From NCBI GenBank assembly GCA_028277865.1, contig JANQFM010000708.1:1-9951 (forward strand): 9,951 nucleotides of DNA, read 5' to 3'. Positions 1-7,107 of this stretch are shown here, in pieces. The first letter of the stretch is position 1; every line of letters begins with the position of its first letter. Position numbers and translations under genes: made by a program. Below the pieces are notes generated by a model. It searched no databases, was not told the origin of the DNA, and saw only the letters and a list, made by a program, of their open reading frames with translations. The stretch is from Acidobacteriota bacterium (GTDB taxonomy: Bacteria > Acidobacteriota > UBA6911 > RPQK01 > DATIPO01).

Positions 1-748
1 GCGTGAAGATGACAGCGGGATTGCGCTCGACCACGGTTTCAAGGTTGATCAGGGGCCAGTCGCTGATGGCGTCCGAGGCGATGTTGTGCCCTCCGGCCAG
101 TTCGACCAAGTCGTGCATGAAGGTTCCGGGGCCGGCAGTCTGAAGGGGATCGGGCCAGACTTCGATGAAGACTGGCGGAGGTTCCTTGAACGACTTGGCG
201 CGCTGGATGACTCTGTCGGCCCGGGATTTCAAATCCGCCTGGAGCTTCGCTGCTGCCTCGTCTTTGCGGCTGATCTTGCCCAGCAGCAAGACGGCTTGGT
301 AGATCTCCTCCAGGGAGTCGGGGTCGATCATGGCCACCTTCAGGCCCAGCGATTCCAGCTGTTTCCGCCTGTGGGAGGACATGTCGGTGATGAGCACCAA
401 CTCGGGTTCCAGCGCCACGATGCGTTCGTAGGAGGGATTGAGCAGGGTTCCCACGTTTTGGATCTTCTGGGCAGCGCCGGTGCGGCGGCTGAACTGGTCG
501 ACTCCCACCAAAAGCGACTGGGCGTTGAGGGCCAGCAGGATCTCGGTGTTGCCGGGGTTGAGGGAGACGATGCGCTGAGGGGGGCGGTCGAGGGTCAGCC
601 GGCGGCCCTGGGTGTCTTGGAAGGTGAGCGGGAACTGGGGGATTTCGCGCAAAGACGCAAGGACGCAAAGAACGCTAAGAAGAAAGAAAATCGGGATTCC
701 CCATAGCGTCCTTTGCGTCTTGGCGCGACACCTACTCTTCCTGATCAT
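1..748 (-). CDS. Periplasmic substrate-binding protein, BtuF/FepB type (3' end beyond window)
   Basis: Predicted periplasmic receptor of an ABC importer for cobalamin, haem or an iron-siderophore (Peripla_BP_2 fold); the substrate cannot be decided. 249 residues are visible without a stop; the C-terminus lies off the left edge. The ATG at 748 follows from the reading frame: residues 2-13 are rich in Arg/Lys and residues 15-33 are hydrophobic, with a plausible signal peptidase I site after Val-Leu-Ala (29-31). The mature part begins LTFQDTQGRRLTLDRPPQRI (41-60) and continues with IVSLNPGNTEILLAL (60-74), VGTLLNPSYERIVALEPELV (99-118), and TFMHDLVELAGGHNIASDA (209-227), all typical of BtuF-like proteins. 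There is no lipobox (Ser-Val-Leu-Cys at 25-28 has Leu at -1), so it is probably soluble. The gene overlaps the greA stop by 17 bases. Residues about 7-35 are encoded by a palindromic repeat, so the signal peptide looks acquired. Permease and ATPase partners would be expected to the left. Confidence 0.85.
   Translation of the reverse strand, partial: MIRKSRCRAKTQRTLWGIPIFFLLSVLCVLASLREIPQFPLTFQDTQGRRLTLDRPPQRIVSLNPGNTEILLALNAQSLLVGVDQFSRRTGAAQKIQNVGTLLNPSYERIVALEPELVLITDMSSHRRKQLESLGLKVAMIDPDSLEEIYQAVLLLGKISRKDEAAAKLQADLKSRADRVIQRAKSFKEPPPVFIEVWPDPLQTAGPGTFMHDLVELAGGHNIASDAISDWPLINLETVVERNPAVIFT
645..728. repeat. Imperfect palindromic GACGCAA-type dispersed repeat inside a coding region
   Basis: The left arm (645-677) contains GCGCAAAGACGCAAGGACGC, and the right arm (704-728) read on the minus strand is almost the same sequence. 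The left arm carries one extra roughly 8-base GACGCAAG-like unit, so the arms are 33 and 25 bases. They are separated by an A-rich centre (678-703). Short direct repeats of GACGCAA lie within each arm. From general knowledge, similar palindromes are scattered in many copies in environmental bacterial genomes; copy number here cannot be seen. It covers codons about 7-35 of the leftward binding-protein gene and starts only 4 bases after the greA stop codon. Confidence 0.8.
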
Positions 749-1202
749 GCAAGGTGCGCAGGCTGACGATTTCGCAGTTGCGGACGCCTCGGGGGGTCCG
801 GATTTCGACTTCGTCGCCTTCCTCATGGCCCATCAGGGCGCGTCCGATGGGTGAAGTTGTGGAGATCAAGCCTTTGGACACGTCGGACTCCTCGCTGCTC
901 ACCAGGCGGTAGGTGACTTCCTCTTCTGTGTCGATGTCGAAAAGCTCCACCATCGATCCGTAGGAGACCTTGTCGTGAGGGATCTTACTGAGGTTGACCA
1001 TGGAGAGCTTGGCCAGCCGCTGCTTGAGCTGGCCCAGCCTGGCCTGGACGTATGATTGGCGTTCCTTGGCCGTCTGGTATTCGGCGTTTTCGCGCAGGTC
1101 GCCCATTTCCAGAGCCTTTTTCAGCGCTTTGGGAAGCTCGTCGCGCAGTTCCAGCTCCAGAGCCTTGATCTCTTCTTTGAGCTTGTCTTGAGCAGCCTTC
1201 AA
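732..1202 (-). CDS. greA: Transcription elongation factor GreA
   Basis: GreA binds the secondary channel of RNA polymerase and stimulates cleavage of backtracked transcripts. The 156-residue length is normal (E. coli GreA is 158). Residues 1-75 form the N-terminal coiled coil with the tip motif GDLRENAEYQTAKERQ (34-49), including the two acidic tip residues Asp35 and Glu38 that hold the catalytic metal. Residues about 80-156 form the FKBP-like C-terminal domain, with the family signature SPIGRALMG (117-125) and a following acidic and TPRG stretch. The start is a TTG at 1202, whose last two bases plus the next A are the nuoN stop (TTGA, 4-base overlap); the product then starts close to the usual GreA N-terminus. 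An AGG about 9 bases upstream may act as a weak ribosome site. Translation is probably coupled to nuoN. Its place at the end of a nuo operon is unusual and may simply reflect readthrough expression. Confidence 0.93.
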   Translation of the reverse strand: MKAAQDKLKEEIKALELELRDELPKALKKALEMGDLRENAEYQTAKERQSYVQARLGQLKQRLAKLSMVNLSKIPHDKVSYGSMVELFDIDTEEEVTYRLVSSEESDVSKGLISTTSPIGRALMGHEEGDEVEIRTPRGVRNCEIVSLRTLHDQEE

Positions 1203-2629
1203 AATTGCACCGCCTGGTTGGCCAGCTCCAGCAGCGGAGCCGGGTAGAGTCCAAAAACGAGCGTCCCCAGGATGAGCAAACCGATCACGGCCCGCAAAGA
1301 GGGCTGTAGCGTCGGCGCCGGGGGTTCTGACTCAGCCTCGTGCATGAACATCAGGACGATGACGCGCAGGTAGTAGTAGAGCCCGATCGCGGAGGTCAGC
1401 ACGGCGATCACCACCAGCCAGTAAAGGCGTTCCTGGACCGCGGCCGAGAAGATGAAGAACTTGCCCATAAAGCCGGCCGTGGCGGGGATTCCCGCCAAAG
1501 AGATCAGGAAGACGGACAGCGAGACGCTCAGGAAGGGAAAGCGGAATCCGATCCCCTTGTAGTCGTCCAGGTCGATCCCTGCCTCGCCGGGGCGGCTCAG
1601 CACCTGGACGACCGCCAGTGCGCCGATGGTCATGAAAGCGTAAGCCGCCAGGTAAAAGAGGATCCCCTGAGCGCCCAAGGGGTTGCCGGCCGCCATCCCC
1701 ACCAAGAGGTATCCGGCGTGGGCCACAGAGCTGTAGGCCAGCATGCGCTTGATGTTGCTTTGGGCCAGCGCGGCGATGTTTCCGATGGCCATGGTGAGGA
1801 CTGCGCCGGTCCAAAATACGAAATTCCAATCGCCCTCCAGGCCGGGGAAAACCTGCTGGAAGATTCGCAGCAAGGCTACGAAGGCAGCCGCCTTGGACCC
1901 CACCGCCAAGTGGGAGGTGACGGGCAGGGGTGCACCCTGGTAGACGTCCGGCGCCCAGACGTGAAAGGGCGCCATGGCCACCTTGAAGCCGAAGCCCACC
2001 ACGAGCAGCCCCACTCCCACCGCAAAAGTGATGGGCAGGCCGCCGTCGCGTGAAACCGCCTCAGCGATGGCCTGGTACTTGGTGGAACCGGCGGTGCCGT
2101 AGATAAAGGCGATTCCGTAGAGCATGAAGGCGGTCGAAAAGGCGCCCAGGATGAAGTACTTCCAGGCCGATTCGACCGAACGCAGATCCTTGCTGCGAAA
2201 CCCGGCCAGCACGTAGGTTGCGATCGAAAGCGTCTCCAGGCCCAGAAAGGTCATGACCAAGTCGGCGCTGGTGGCCATGAAGGTCATTCCCGCGGTGGCG
2301 AACAGCAGCAGGCAGAAGAACTCTCCCATCAGGATGCCTTCGCGGCGCAGGTAGGGCAGCGCGATCAGAGCGATCGAGCCGCTGGCAAAGAGGAGCAGGA
2401 TGCGGGAGAAGTTGCCGAACGCATCCTGGAAGACCATGCCGAAAAGGGCCGTCCCCTGATTGCCCCACAGCAGGGCCGAGGCCACCAAGGCGGCCACGAT
2501 TCCGGCCAGGGACAGGTAGCCCAGGCGGGCCTGCCCCTCCCGTCCGGCCGAGGGGATCAGGACCATCACCAGGATGCCCAGGCCGCAAAGGATCAGTTCC
2601 GGCAAAATGGCGATGTAGTTAGCGTCCAA
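1199..2629 (-). CDS. nuoN: NADH-quinone oxidoreductase subunit N
   Basis: Membrane subunit of complex I, one of the three antiporter-like proton-pumping subunits, located next to NuoK in the membrane arm. The 476-residue polytopic protein has the family's normal length. Key residues of the proton path are present: Glu131 in LGLETLSIATYVLAGF, Lys157 in ESAWKYFILG, Lys216 in FKVAMAPFHVWAPDVYQGAP (215-234), Lys246 in SKAAAF, and Lys390 in GFMGKFFIF; these correspond to E133, K158, K217, K247 and K395 of the E. coli subunit as I recall them. The start is a TTG at 2629, because an in-frame TAG lies only two codons upstream and no ATG or GTG is available near the expected N-terminus. It overlaps the 3' end of nuoM by 11 bases, so translation is probably coupled. 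Confidence 0.96.
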   Translation of the reverse strand: MDANYIAILPELILCGLGILVMVLIPSAGREGQARLGYLSLAGIVAALVASALLWGNQGTALFGMVFQDAFGNFSRILLLFASGSIALIALPYLRREGILMGEFFCLLLFATAGMTFMATSADLVMTFLGLETLSIATYVLAGFRSKDLRSVESAWKYFILGAFSTAFMLYGIAFIYGTAGSTKYQAIAEAVSRDGGLPITFAVGVGLLVVGFGFKVAMAPFHVWAPDVYQGAPLPVTSHLAVGSKAAAFVALLRIFQQVFPGLEGDWNFVFWTGAVLTMAIGNIAALAQSNIKRMLAYSSVAHAGYLLVGMAAGNPLGAQGILFYLAAYAFMTIGALAVVQVLSRPGEAGIDLDDYKGIGFRFPFLSVSLSVFLISLAGIPATAGFMGKFFIFSAAVQERLYWLVVIAVLTSAIGLYYYLRVIVLMFMHEAESEPPAPTLQPSLRAVIGLLILGTLVFGLYPAPLLELANQAVQF

Positions 2630-4154
2630 GGTTTTCTACCCGAAAAGATTGAGGTTCACGCGCCTGCTCGATCCGGTCGACCACCTTTTGGATCGAGGCG
2701 TCCATGGGGCGCAAAAACTGCGACGACTGCACGCCCATCCACAGGGCCAGCAGCACCAAAGGCATCAGCACCGCCATCTCGCGCAGGTTCAGGTCGGCCA
2801 GCTGCCGGTTCGCCTCCCCGGTGATCTTGCCCAGGAAGACCCTCTGGTACATCCAGAGCATGTAGACGGCCGACAGGATGACACCCGTAGCGGCGAAGGC
2901 TGCGTAGACGGGGTTGGCCAGAAAAGTCCCCTGCAACGTCAAATACTCCCCCACGAAGCCGTTCAGGCCCGGCAGGCCGATGCTGCTCAGGGTGATGATC
3001 ATGAAAAAGACCGCGTAGCGGGGCATCACCTGGGCCAGCCCTCCGAAGTCCTCGATGAGGCGGGTGTGACGCCGGTCGTAAATCATTCCCACCAACAGGA
3101 AGAGCCCGCCCGTGGAAATGCCGTGGTTGAGCATCTGGAAGGTGGCGCCTTCCAGGGCCTGCAGGTTGAATGCGAAGATGCCCAGCACGATCAATCCCAT
3201 GTGGCTGACCGATGAATAGGCCACCAGCTTCTTGACGTCCGGCTGCACCATGGCCACCAAGGCGCCGTAAATGATGGCGATAATGGCCAGGCAGGAGATG
3301 GTGGGCTCCATCTGCAGGGCGATCTCTGGGAAGAGGGGCAGGCAAAACCGCAGCAGGCCATAGGTTCCCATTTTCAACAGGACTCCCGCCAGGATGACCG
3401 ATCCGGCGGTGGGCGCCTCGACGTGAGCATCGGGAAGCCAGGTGTGGAATGGAAAGAGGGGCACTTTGATGGCGAAGGCCAGAAAAAAGGCCAAAAATAG
3501 CCAGTAGGCCGTCCCTTCGGGGATGCTGATGCGCCCGTCGCTGAGCGCTCCCGTGATTTCCACGATGTTGAAGTTGGGCGTGACGTTGTACTGATAAAGC
3601 GTGATCAAGGCCGCCAGCATGAGCAGCGATCCAGCCGCCGTGTAAAGGAAGAACTTGATGGCGGCGTAGATGCGCCGCTGTCCCCCCCAGACCCCGATCA
3701 GCATGTACATGGGGATGAGCATCACTTCCCAGAAGAGGTAAAAGAGCACCAGGTCGAGGGCGATAAAAACGCCCATCATTCCCACCTGCAGGGCCAGCAT
3801 GGAGCAAAGATAGGCTTTGAGATGCTTTTTGATGTGCGTGCTGGCCAGGATGCACAGGGGCATGATGAGGGTGGTCAGCAGCACCAAAAAGAGGCTGATC
3901 CCGTCGATCCCCAGCGCGTAGCGGGCCTGGAAGCCGCCCAACTCGAACCAGGCGTGGTCCTCGACGAACTGCATGTTCGAAGTGGAGGGATCGAATCCCG
4001 TCCACAGCAGCAGCGAGGCCGCAAAGGCGGCCAGGCAGGCAGCCAAGGCGACGTTGCGCAGCAGGCTTCTGTTTTCGGCGGGCAAAAAGGCCAGCACTGC
4101 GGCGCCCAAGGCGGGCAGGGCCAAAATCAAGCTCAGCAAATAGCCGTCGAACAT
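2619..4154 (-). CDS. nuoM: NADH-quinone oxidoreductase subunit M
   Basis: Antiporter-like proton-pumping subunit of complex I, between NuoL and NuoN in the membrane arm. 511 residues, ATG start, about 14 predicted membrane helices. Conserved functional residues are visible: Glu143 in FWEVMLIPMYMLIGVWGG, Lys230 in FAIKVPLFPFHTWLPDAHVE (227-246), Lys261 in GVLLKMGTYGLLRF, His344 in LNHGISTGGLFLLVGMIYDR, and Glu403 in GEYLTLQGTF, matching E144, K234, K265, H348 and E407 of E. coli as I recall them. The C-terminal 30 residues are hydrophilic and charged, slightly longer than usual. It lies 21 bases after nuoL; that gap shows no terminator. Confidence 0.97.
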   Translation of the reverse strand: MFDGYLLSLILALPALGAAVLAFLPAENRSLLRNVALAACLAAFAASLLLWTGFDPSTSNMQFVEDHAWFELGGFQARYALGIDGISLFLVLLTTLIMPLCILASTHIKKHLKAYLCSMLALQVGMMGVFIALDLVLFYLFWEVMLIPMYMLIGVWGGQRRIYAAIKFFLYTAAGSLLMLAALITLYQYNVTPNFNIVEITGALSDGRISIPEGTAYWLFLAFFLAFAIKVPLFPFHTWLPDAHVEAPTAGSVILAGVLLKMGTYGLLRFCLPLFPEIALQMEPTISCLAIIAIIYGALVAMVQPDVKKLVAYSSVSHMGLIVLGIFAFNLQALEGATFQMLNHGISTGGLFLLVGMIYDRRHTRLIEDFGGLAQVMPRYAVFFMIITLSSIGLPGLNGFVGEYLTLQGTFLANPVYAAFAATGVILSAVYMLWMYQRVFLGKITGEANRQLADLNLREMAVLMPLVLLALWMGVQSSQFLRPMDASIQKVVDRIEQAREPQSFRVENLGR

Positions 4155-4175
4155 CCGTTTTCTACGCTCTCGCCC

Positions 4176-6155
4176 TCAAGCGGCGAAATAGGAAAAGTAA
4201 GCGAACAGCAAAGCCGTACCCAGCAGGATCCAGGTGGCGTAGCTGCGAACATAGCCGTTTTGAATCTTGCGCAGCTGCTGGGCCCAGATCTGAACCACAG
4301 TGGCGGTTCCATTGACCGCTCCGTCGATCACTCCATCGTCGAAAACCTTCCAGAGCACGTTCTTGGAAAGCCAGTGGGTGGGCCGGATGATCACCGCATC
4401 GTAAGCCTCGTCGACCAGGAATTTCTGGCGGATCAGCCTGTAAAGCCCCGACAGTCTCTGCGAAACCTGCTCCGGCAGATGCGGGCGGCGCAGGTAGGCC
4501 GTGTAGGCCACGAAGATCCCCATCAGCCCGATCAGCGTCGTTACGCCGGCCAGCCCCATTTCCAGGGCATGGCTGTGCTCGCCGTGGGCTTCGGGGACGA
4601 ACTGGTAATGAAAGGACGGTTCCAGAAAGTGGTGCAGTTGGTTGGTGGAGGCCAGCCAGGCCGGCAAGCCCACCAATCCGCCCAGCACCGACAGCACAGC
4701 CAGCACGCCCAAAGGCCCCCGCACGCTCCAGCCCGGCTCCTGAGGCTTGGCATCGTGATGGCTGTGGTCATCTTCGCCGTGCGAATCGTCGTGGTGCCCC
4801 ATCTCGATGCGCTCTTGGCCATGAAAGGTCAAGAAGAGCATGCGAAACATGTAAAAGGCCGTCAGCCCCGCCACCGCCACTCCCAGGGCCCAAATAAGGG
4901 GATGCCCCTGAGGGCTGGAAAAGGCCTGCCAGAGGATTTCGTCCTTGGAAAAGAATCCCGACAGCCCCGGCACGCCCGCGATGGCCAGGGTGGCCACCAG
5001 CATGACGCCCCAAGTGTAGGGAAGATATTTCTTCAGCCCGCCCATCTTGAAGATGTTCTGTTGATGGTGCATGGCCAAGATCACGCTGCCCGATCCCAAA
5101 AAGAGCAGAGCCTTGAAAAAGGCGTGGGTCATGAGGTGGAAGATCCCGGCCGCGTAGGCGCCCACCCCGCAGGCCACGAACATGTATCCCAACTGGCTGA
5201 CCGTCGAGTAGGCCAAGACCTTCTTGATGTCGCGCTGGCCGATGGCGATCAGGGCGGCCAAAAGCGCAGTCGCCGCTCCCACCACGGCTACGATGAGCAG
5301 CGTTTCGGGAGCGCGGCTGTAAAGCGGCGAGCAGCGGGCGATCATGTAAACGCCGGCCGTCACCATGGTGGCGGCGTGGATGAGTGCGCTGACCGGCGTG
5401 GGGCCCGCCATGGCGTCGGGCAGCCAGACGTACAGGGGGGTCTGGGCGCTCTTGCCGGTGGCGCCGATAAAGAGCAGCAGGGTGATCAGGCTCAGGATCC
5501 CGAATCCCGTTTCCATTCCGGGATAGCTGCTTTGCACGGACTGAAAGGCATCCAGGTAGGTGATGGAGCCGAACTCGCGGAAAATCAGGAAGAGCCCCAG
5601 CAGGAAGGCGAAATCGCCCACCCGATTGACGACGAAGGCCTTCTTGGCCGCGTCTCCTGCGAAGCGCTCTTTGAAGTAGTATCCGATGAGCAGATAGGAG
5701 CACAGGCCCACTCCTTCCCATCCCACAAACATCACCAGGAAGTTGTCGCCCAGCACCAGCAGGCTCATCATGAAGATGAACAGGTTCAGATAGGAGAAGT
5801 AGCGGTAGTAGCCGTCCTCGCCGTGCATGTAGCCGATCGAATATACGTGGATGAGAAATCCCACCCCGGTGACGATCAGGATCATGACCGCCGACAGAGG
5901 GTCGAAGAGGAAAGCCGCTCGTGAGACGAATTCACCCGCTTCGATCCAGGTGAAGAGCGAAACCGTGACCAGTCGGTCGTCCGCCGCCCGCCCGGTCAAT
6001 TCCACAAAGGCCAGGGCAGCCACCAAAAAAGAGGCGAGGACCGCCCCGCAGGCGATGAGGCCGATCAGCTTGTGGGGGAGCCTCTTGCCGCACAGGCCGT
6101 TGACAGCGGCGCCGGCCAAGGGGAAAAGCAGCAAGATCCAGAAACTCTCCAGCAT
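4176..6155 (-). CDS. nuoL: NADH-quinone oxidoreductase subunit L
   Basis: Distal antiporter-like pump of complex I. 659 residues, ATG start. The core shows Glu147 in VGWEGVGLCSYLLIGYYF, Asp181 in NRVGDF, Lys235 in GKSAQTPLYVWLPDAMAGPT, His260 in SALIHAATMVTAGVYMIAR, Lys348 in THAFFKALLFLGSGS and Lys404/Asp405 in GFFSKDEIL. The C-terminal part (about 562-655) fits the long amphipathic lateral helix and final membrane anchor that brace NuoM and NuoN. This tail and the 659-residue length separate it from NuoM/N and shorter Mrp-type antiporter subunits. A His/Asp-rich loop at 454-468 (nine charged or His residues typical of a flexible cytosolic or periplasmic loop) interrupts two helices. A good ribosome site (GAGGTGG) ends 10 bases before the start, inside the end of nuoK. 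Confidence 0.97.
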   Translation of the reverse strand: MLESFWILLLFPLAGAAVNGLCGKRLPHKLIGLIACGAVLASFLVAALAFVELTGRAADDRLVTVSLFTWIEAGEFVSRAAFLFDPLSAVMILIVTGVGFLIHVYSIGYMHGEDGYYRYFSYLNLFIFMMSLLVLGDNFLVMFVGWEGVGLCSYLLIGYYFKERFAGDAAKKAFVVNRVGDFAFLLGLFLIFREFGSITYLDAFQSVQSSYPGMETGFGILSLITLLLFIGATGKSAQTPLYVWLPDAMAGPTPVSALIHAATMVTAGVYMIARCSPLYSRAPETLLIVAVVGAATALLAALIAIGQRDIKKVLAYSTVSQLGYMFVACGVGAYAAGIFHLMTHAFFKALLFLGSGSVILAMHHQQNIFKMGGLKKYLPYTWGVMLVATLAIAGVPGLSGFFSKDEILWQAFSSPQGHPLIWALGVAVAGLTAFYMFRMLFLTFHGQERIEMGHHDDSHGEDDHSHHDAKPQEPGWSVRGPLGVLAVLSVLGGLVGLPAWLASTNQLHHFLEPSFHYQFVPEAHGEHSHALEMGLAGVTTLIGLMGIFVAYTAYLRRPHLPEQVSQRLSGLYRLIRQKFLVDEAYDAVIIRPTHWLSKNVLWKVFDDGVIDGAVNGTATVVQIWAQQLRKIQNGYVRSYATWILLGTALLFAYFSYFAA

Positions 6156-6162
6156 GATTCGG

Positions 6163-6465
6163 TTACCACCTCATGGTGTCGATCTGATCCACATCCAAAG
6201 TGCCCCGACGCTTGTTGAGGAGCACGATCAGGGCCAGCCCCACAGCGGCTTCGGCAGCAGCCACCACCATCACGAAGATGACGAAGATCTGCCCGTCCAC
6301 CTGATTGAAGCTGCGAGAATAGGCGACCAGGGTCAGGTTGACGGCGTTGAGCATGATCTCCACGCACATGAACATGGTGATGGCATTGCGCCGAAAGATG
6401 ACGCCGAAGGATCCGATGGCGAAGAGGATGGCGCCCAGGATCAGGTAATGGCTTGTCGGGACCAT
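6163..6465 (-). CDS. nuoK: NADH-quinone oxidoreductase subunit K
   Basis: Small membrane subunit of complex I carrying part of the hydrophilic axis that links the quinone site to the pumps. The length is exactly the usual 100 residues with three membrane helices. Glu36 in CVEIMLNAVNLTLVAYS (34-50) and Glu72 in AAAEAAVGLALIVLL (69-83) are at the same positions as the two essential glutamates of the E. coli protein. ATG start; only 5 bases separate it from the nuoJ stop, with a weak GGA about 10 bases upstream as the ribosome site, so coupling to nuoJ is likely. Confidence 0.97.
   Translation of the reverse strand: MVPTSHYLILGAILFAIGSFGVIFRRNAITMFMCVEIMLNAVNLTLVAYSRSFNQVDGQIFVIFVMVVAAAEAAVGLALIVLLNKRRGTLDVDQIDTMRW
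6166..6172 (-). promoter_or_regulatory. Ribosome binding site for nuoL
   Basis: GAGGTGG on the minus strand, 10 bases before the nuoL ATG. It is made from the last codons of nuoK (ATG AGG TGG), so ribosomes finishing nuoK stop on top of it. Confidence 0.65.
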
Positions 6466-6470
6466 GTCGG

Positions 6471-6971
6471 TTATTCCGTTTCGGCCGGACGGCGCTTGGT
6501 CAGGACCATGGCGCCCAGCACAGCCACCAGGATCAAGATCCCGGTCAGTTCGAAGGGCAGCAGGTAGTCTTGAAAAAGCGCATGGGCAACTTCTCTGATG
6601 GCGCCCCGTTCGGCCAGGCTTCCCTGGGCGGGTTGCGGGGCGTCCAAGAGTGCTCGAAGGAGGACGTACCCAAAAAAGATCACCAAAGGGCTGGCGTAAA
6701 TCAAAAGGGCCGGCTTGCGCCCCACGAAGATCTCTTTTTGGGGGTCGAGCAGCATGATGACAAATAAAAAAAGGACCATGATGGCCCCGGCATATACGAT
6801 GATCTGAATGGCGCCCAGGAATTTCGCTTCCATCTGAACGAAGAGTCCGGCGATGGCGGCGAAGCAGACGATCAGCGAAAGCGCTCCATAGACAGCCCTC
6901 TGCACGAAGACCACCACCAGCGCGGTCACTACGGCCAAAGCGGCGAAGAGGTAAAAAACGACCAGTTCCAC
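6471..6971 (-). CDS. nuoJ: NADH-quinone oxidoreductase subunit J
   Basis: Membrane subunit of complex I next to NuoK, with the mobile third helix involved in gating the proton path. 166 residues, five predicted helices. The conserved helix-3 segment IQIIVYAGAIMVLFLFVIML (56-75) includes the Tyr-Ala-Gly-Ala bulge region. I chose the GTG at 6971 rather than the TTG two codons upstream (6977). AAGGGA at 6978-6983 is 6 bases from the GTG but directly abuts the TTG, and the resulting N-terminus MELVVFYLFAALAV is typical of NuoJ. It is the first gene of the unit: a promoter lies about 50-80 bases upstream and no nuoA-I genes precede it. The C-terminal loop at 110-130 is hydrophilic and poorly conserved in the family. 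Confidence 0.94.
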   Translation of the reverse strand: MELVVFYLFAALAVVTALVVVFVQRAVYGALSLIVCFAAIAGLFVQMEAKFLGAIQIIVYAGAIMVLFLFVIMLLDPQKEIFVGRKPALLIYASPLVIFFGYVLLRALLDAPQPAQGSLAERGAIREVAHALFQDYLLPFELTGILILVAVLGAMVLTKRRPAETE

Positions 6972-6977
6972 GAGCAA

Positions 6978-6983
6978 TCCCTT
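6978..6983 (-). promoter_or_regulatory. Ribosome binding site that decides the nuoJ start
   Basis: AAGGGA on the minus strand, 6 bases ahead of the GTG at 6971. It would be too close (0 bases) to serve the alternative TTG at 6977. Confidence 0.6.
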
Positions 6984-7021
6984 GTCTGCCGGGGCTTTTG
7001 CCGTCCCCTGAGAAAGCAGGA

Positions 7022-7051
7022 ATCTTAGTGGATGGCCCGATTGACTGTCAA
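7022..7051 (-). promoter_or_regulatory. Sigma70-type promoter for the nuoJKLMN-greA unit
   Basis: On the minus strand the -35 box is TTGACA (7051-7046, perfect match to the consensus). An 18-base spacer follows, then TAAGAT (7027-7022, 4 of 6 matches to TATAAT). Transcription would start near 7015, leaving a leader of roughly 45 bases before nuoJ. This supports nuoJ as the first gene of the operon. The -35 box is overlapped by the palindrome TTGACTGTCAA, a possible operator. Confidence 0.6.
7041..7051. promoter_or_regulatory. Palindrome TTGACTGTCAA overlapping the nuo -35 box
   Basis: Perfect inverted repeat of 5-base arms around one central base, covering the -35 hexamer. A dimeric repressor bound here would block the promoter, but no regulator can be named and an 11-base palindrome can arise by chance. 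Confidence 0.25.
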
Positions 7052-7107
7052 GGCTGGCAGATGGGAGAGAGGTGCCGAGGGAGAGCCTGCGGAAAACGAA
7101 AGGAAGC

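Noticed and set aside
39..668. A 209-codon minus-strand frame rich in Pro, Arg and His
   Set aside because: It is a shifted shadow of the binding-protein gene, whose own frame shows a signal peptide and BtuF-like motifs.
86..706. A 206-codon plus-strand frame
   Set aside because: Antisense to the binding-protein gene and ends in translated repeat sequence; no protein-like features.
645..728. Possible CRISPR array from the short GACGCAA repeats
   Set aside because: Units are only about 8 bases without spacers of regular length and form a palindrome, so it is a dispersed repeat rather than an array.
3822..5924. A 700-codon open frame on the plus strand
   Set aside because: It is antisense to nuoM/nuoL, whose proteins are clearly real. 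Its translation is rich in Gln, His and Gly with no domain, as expected opposite GC-biased third positions.
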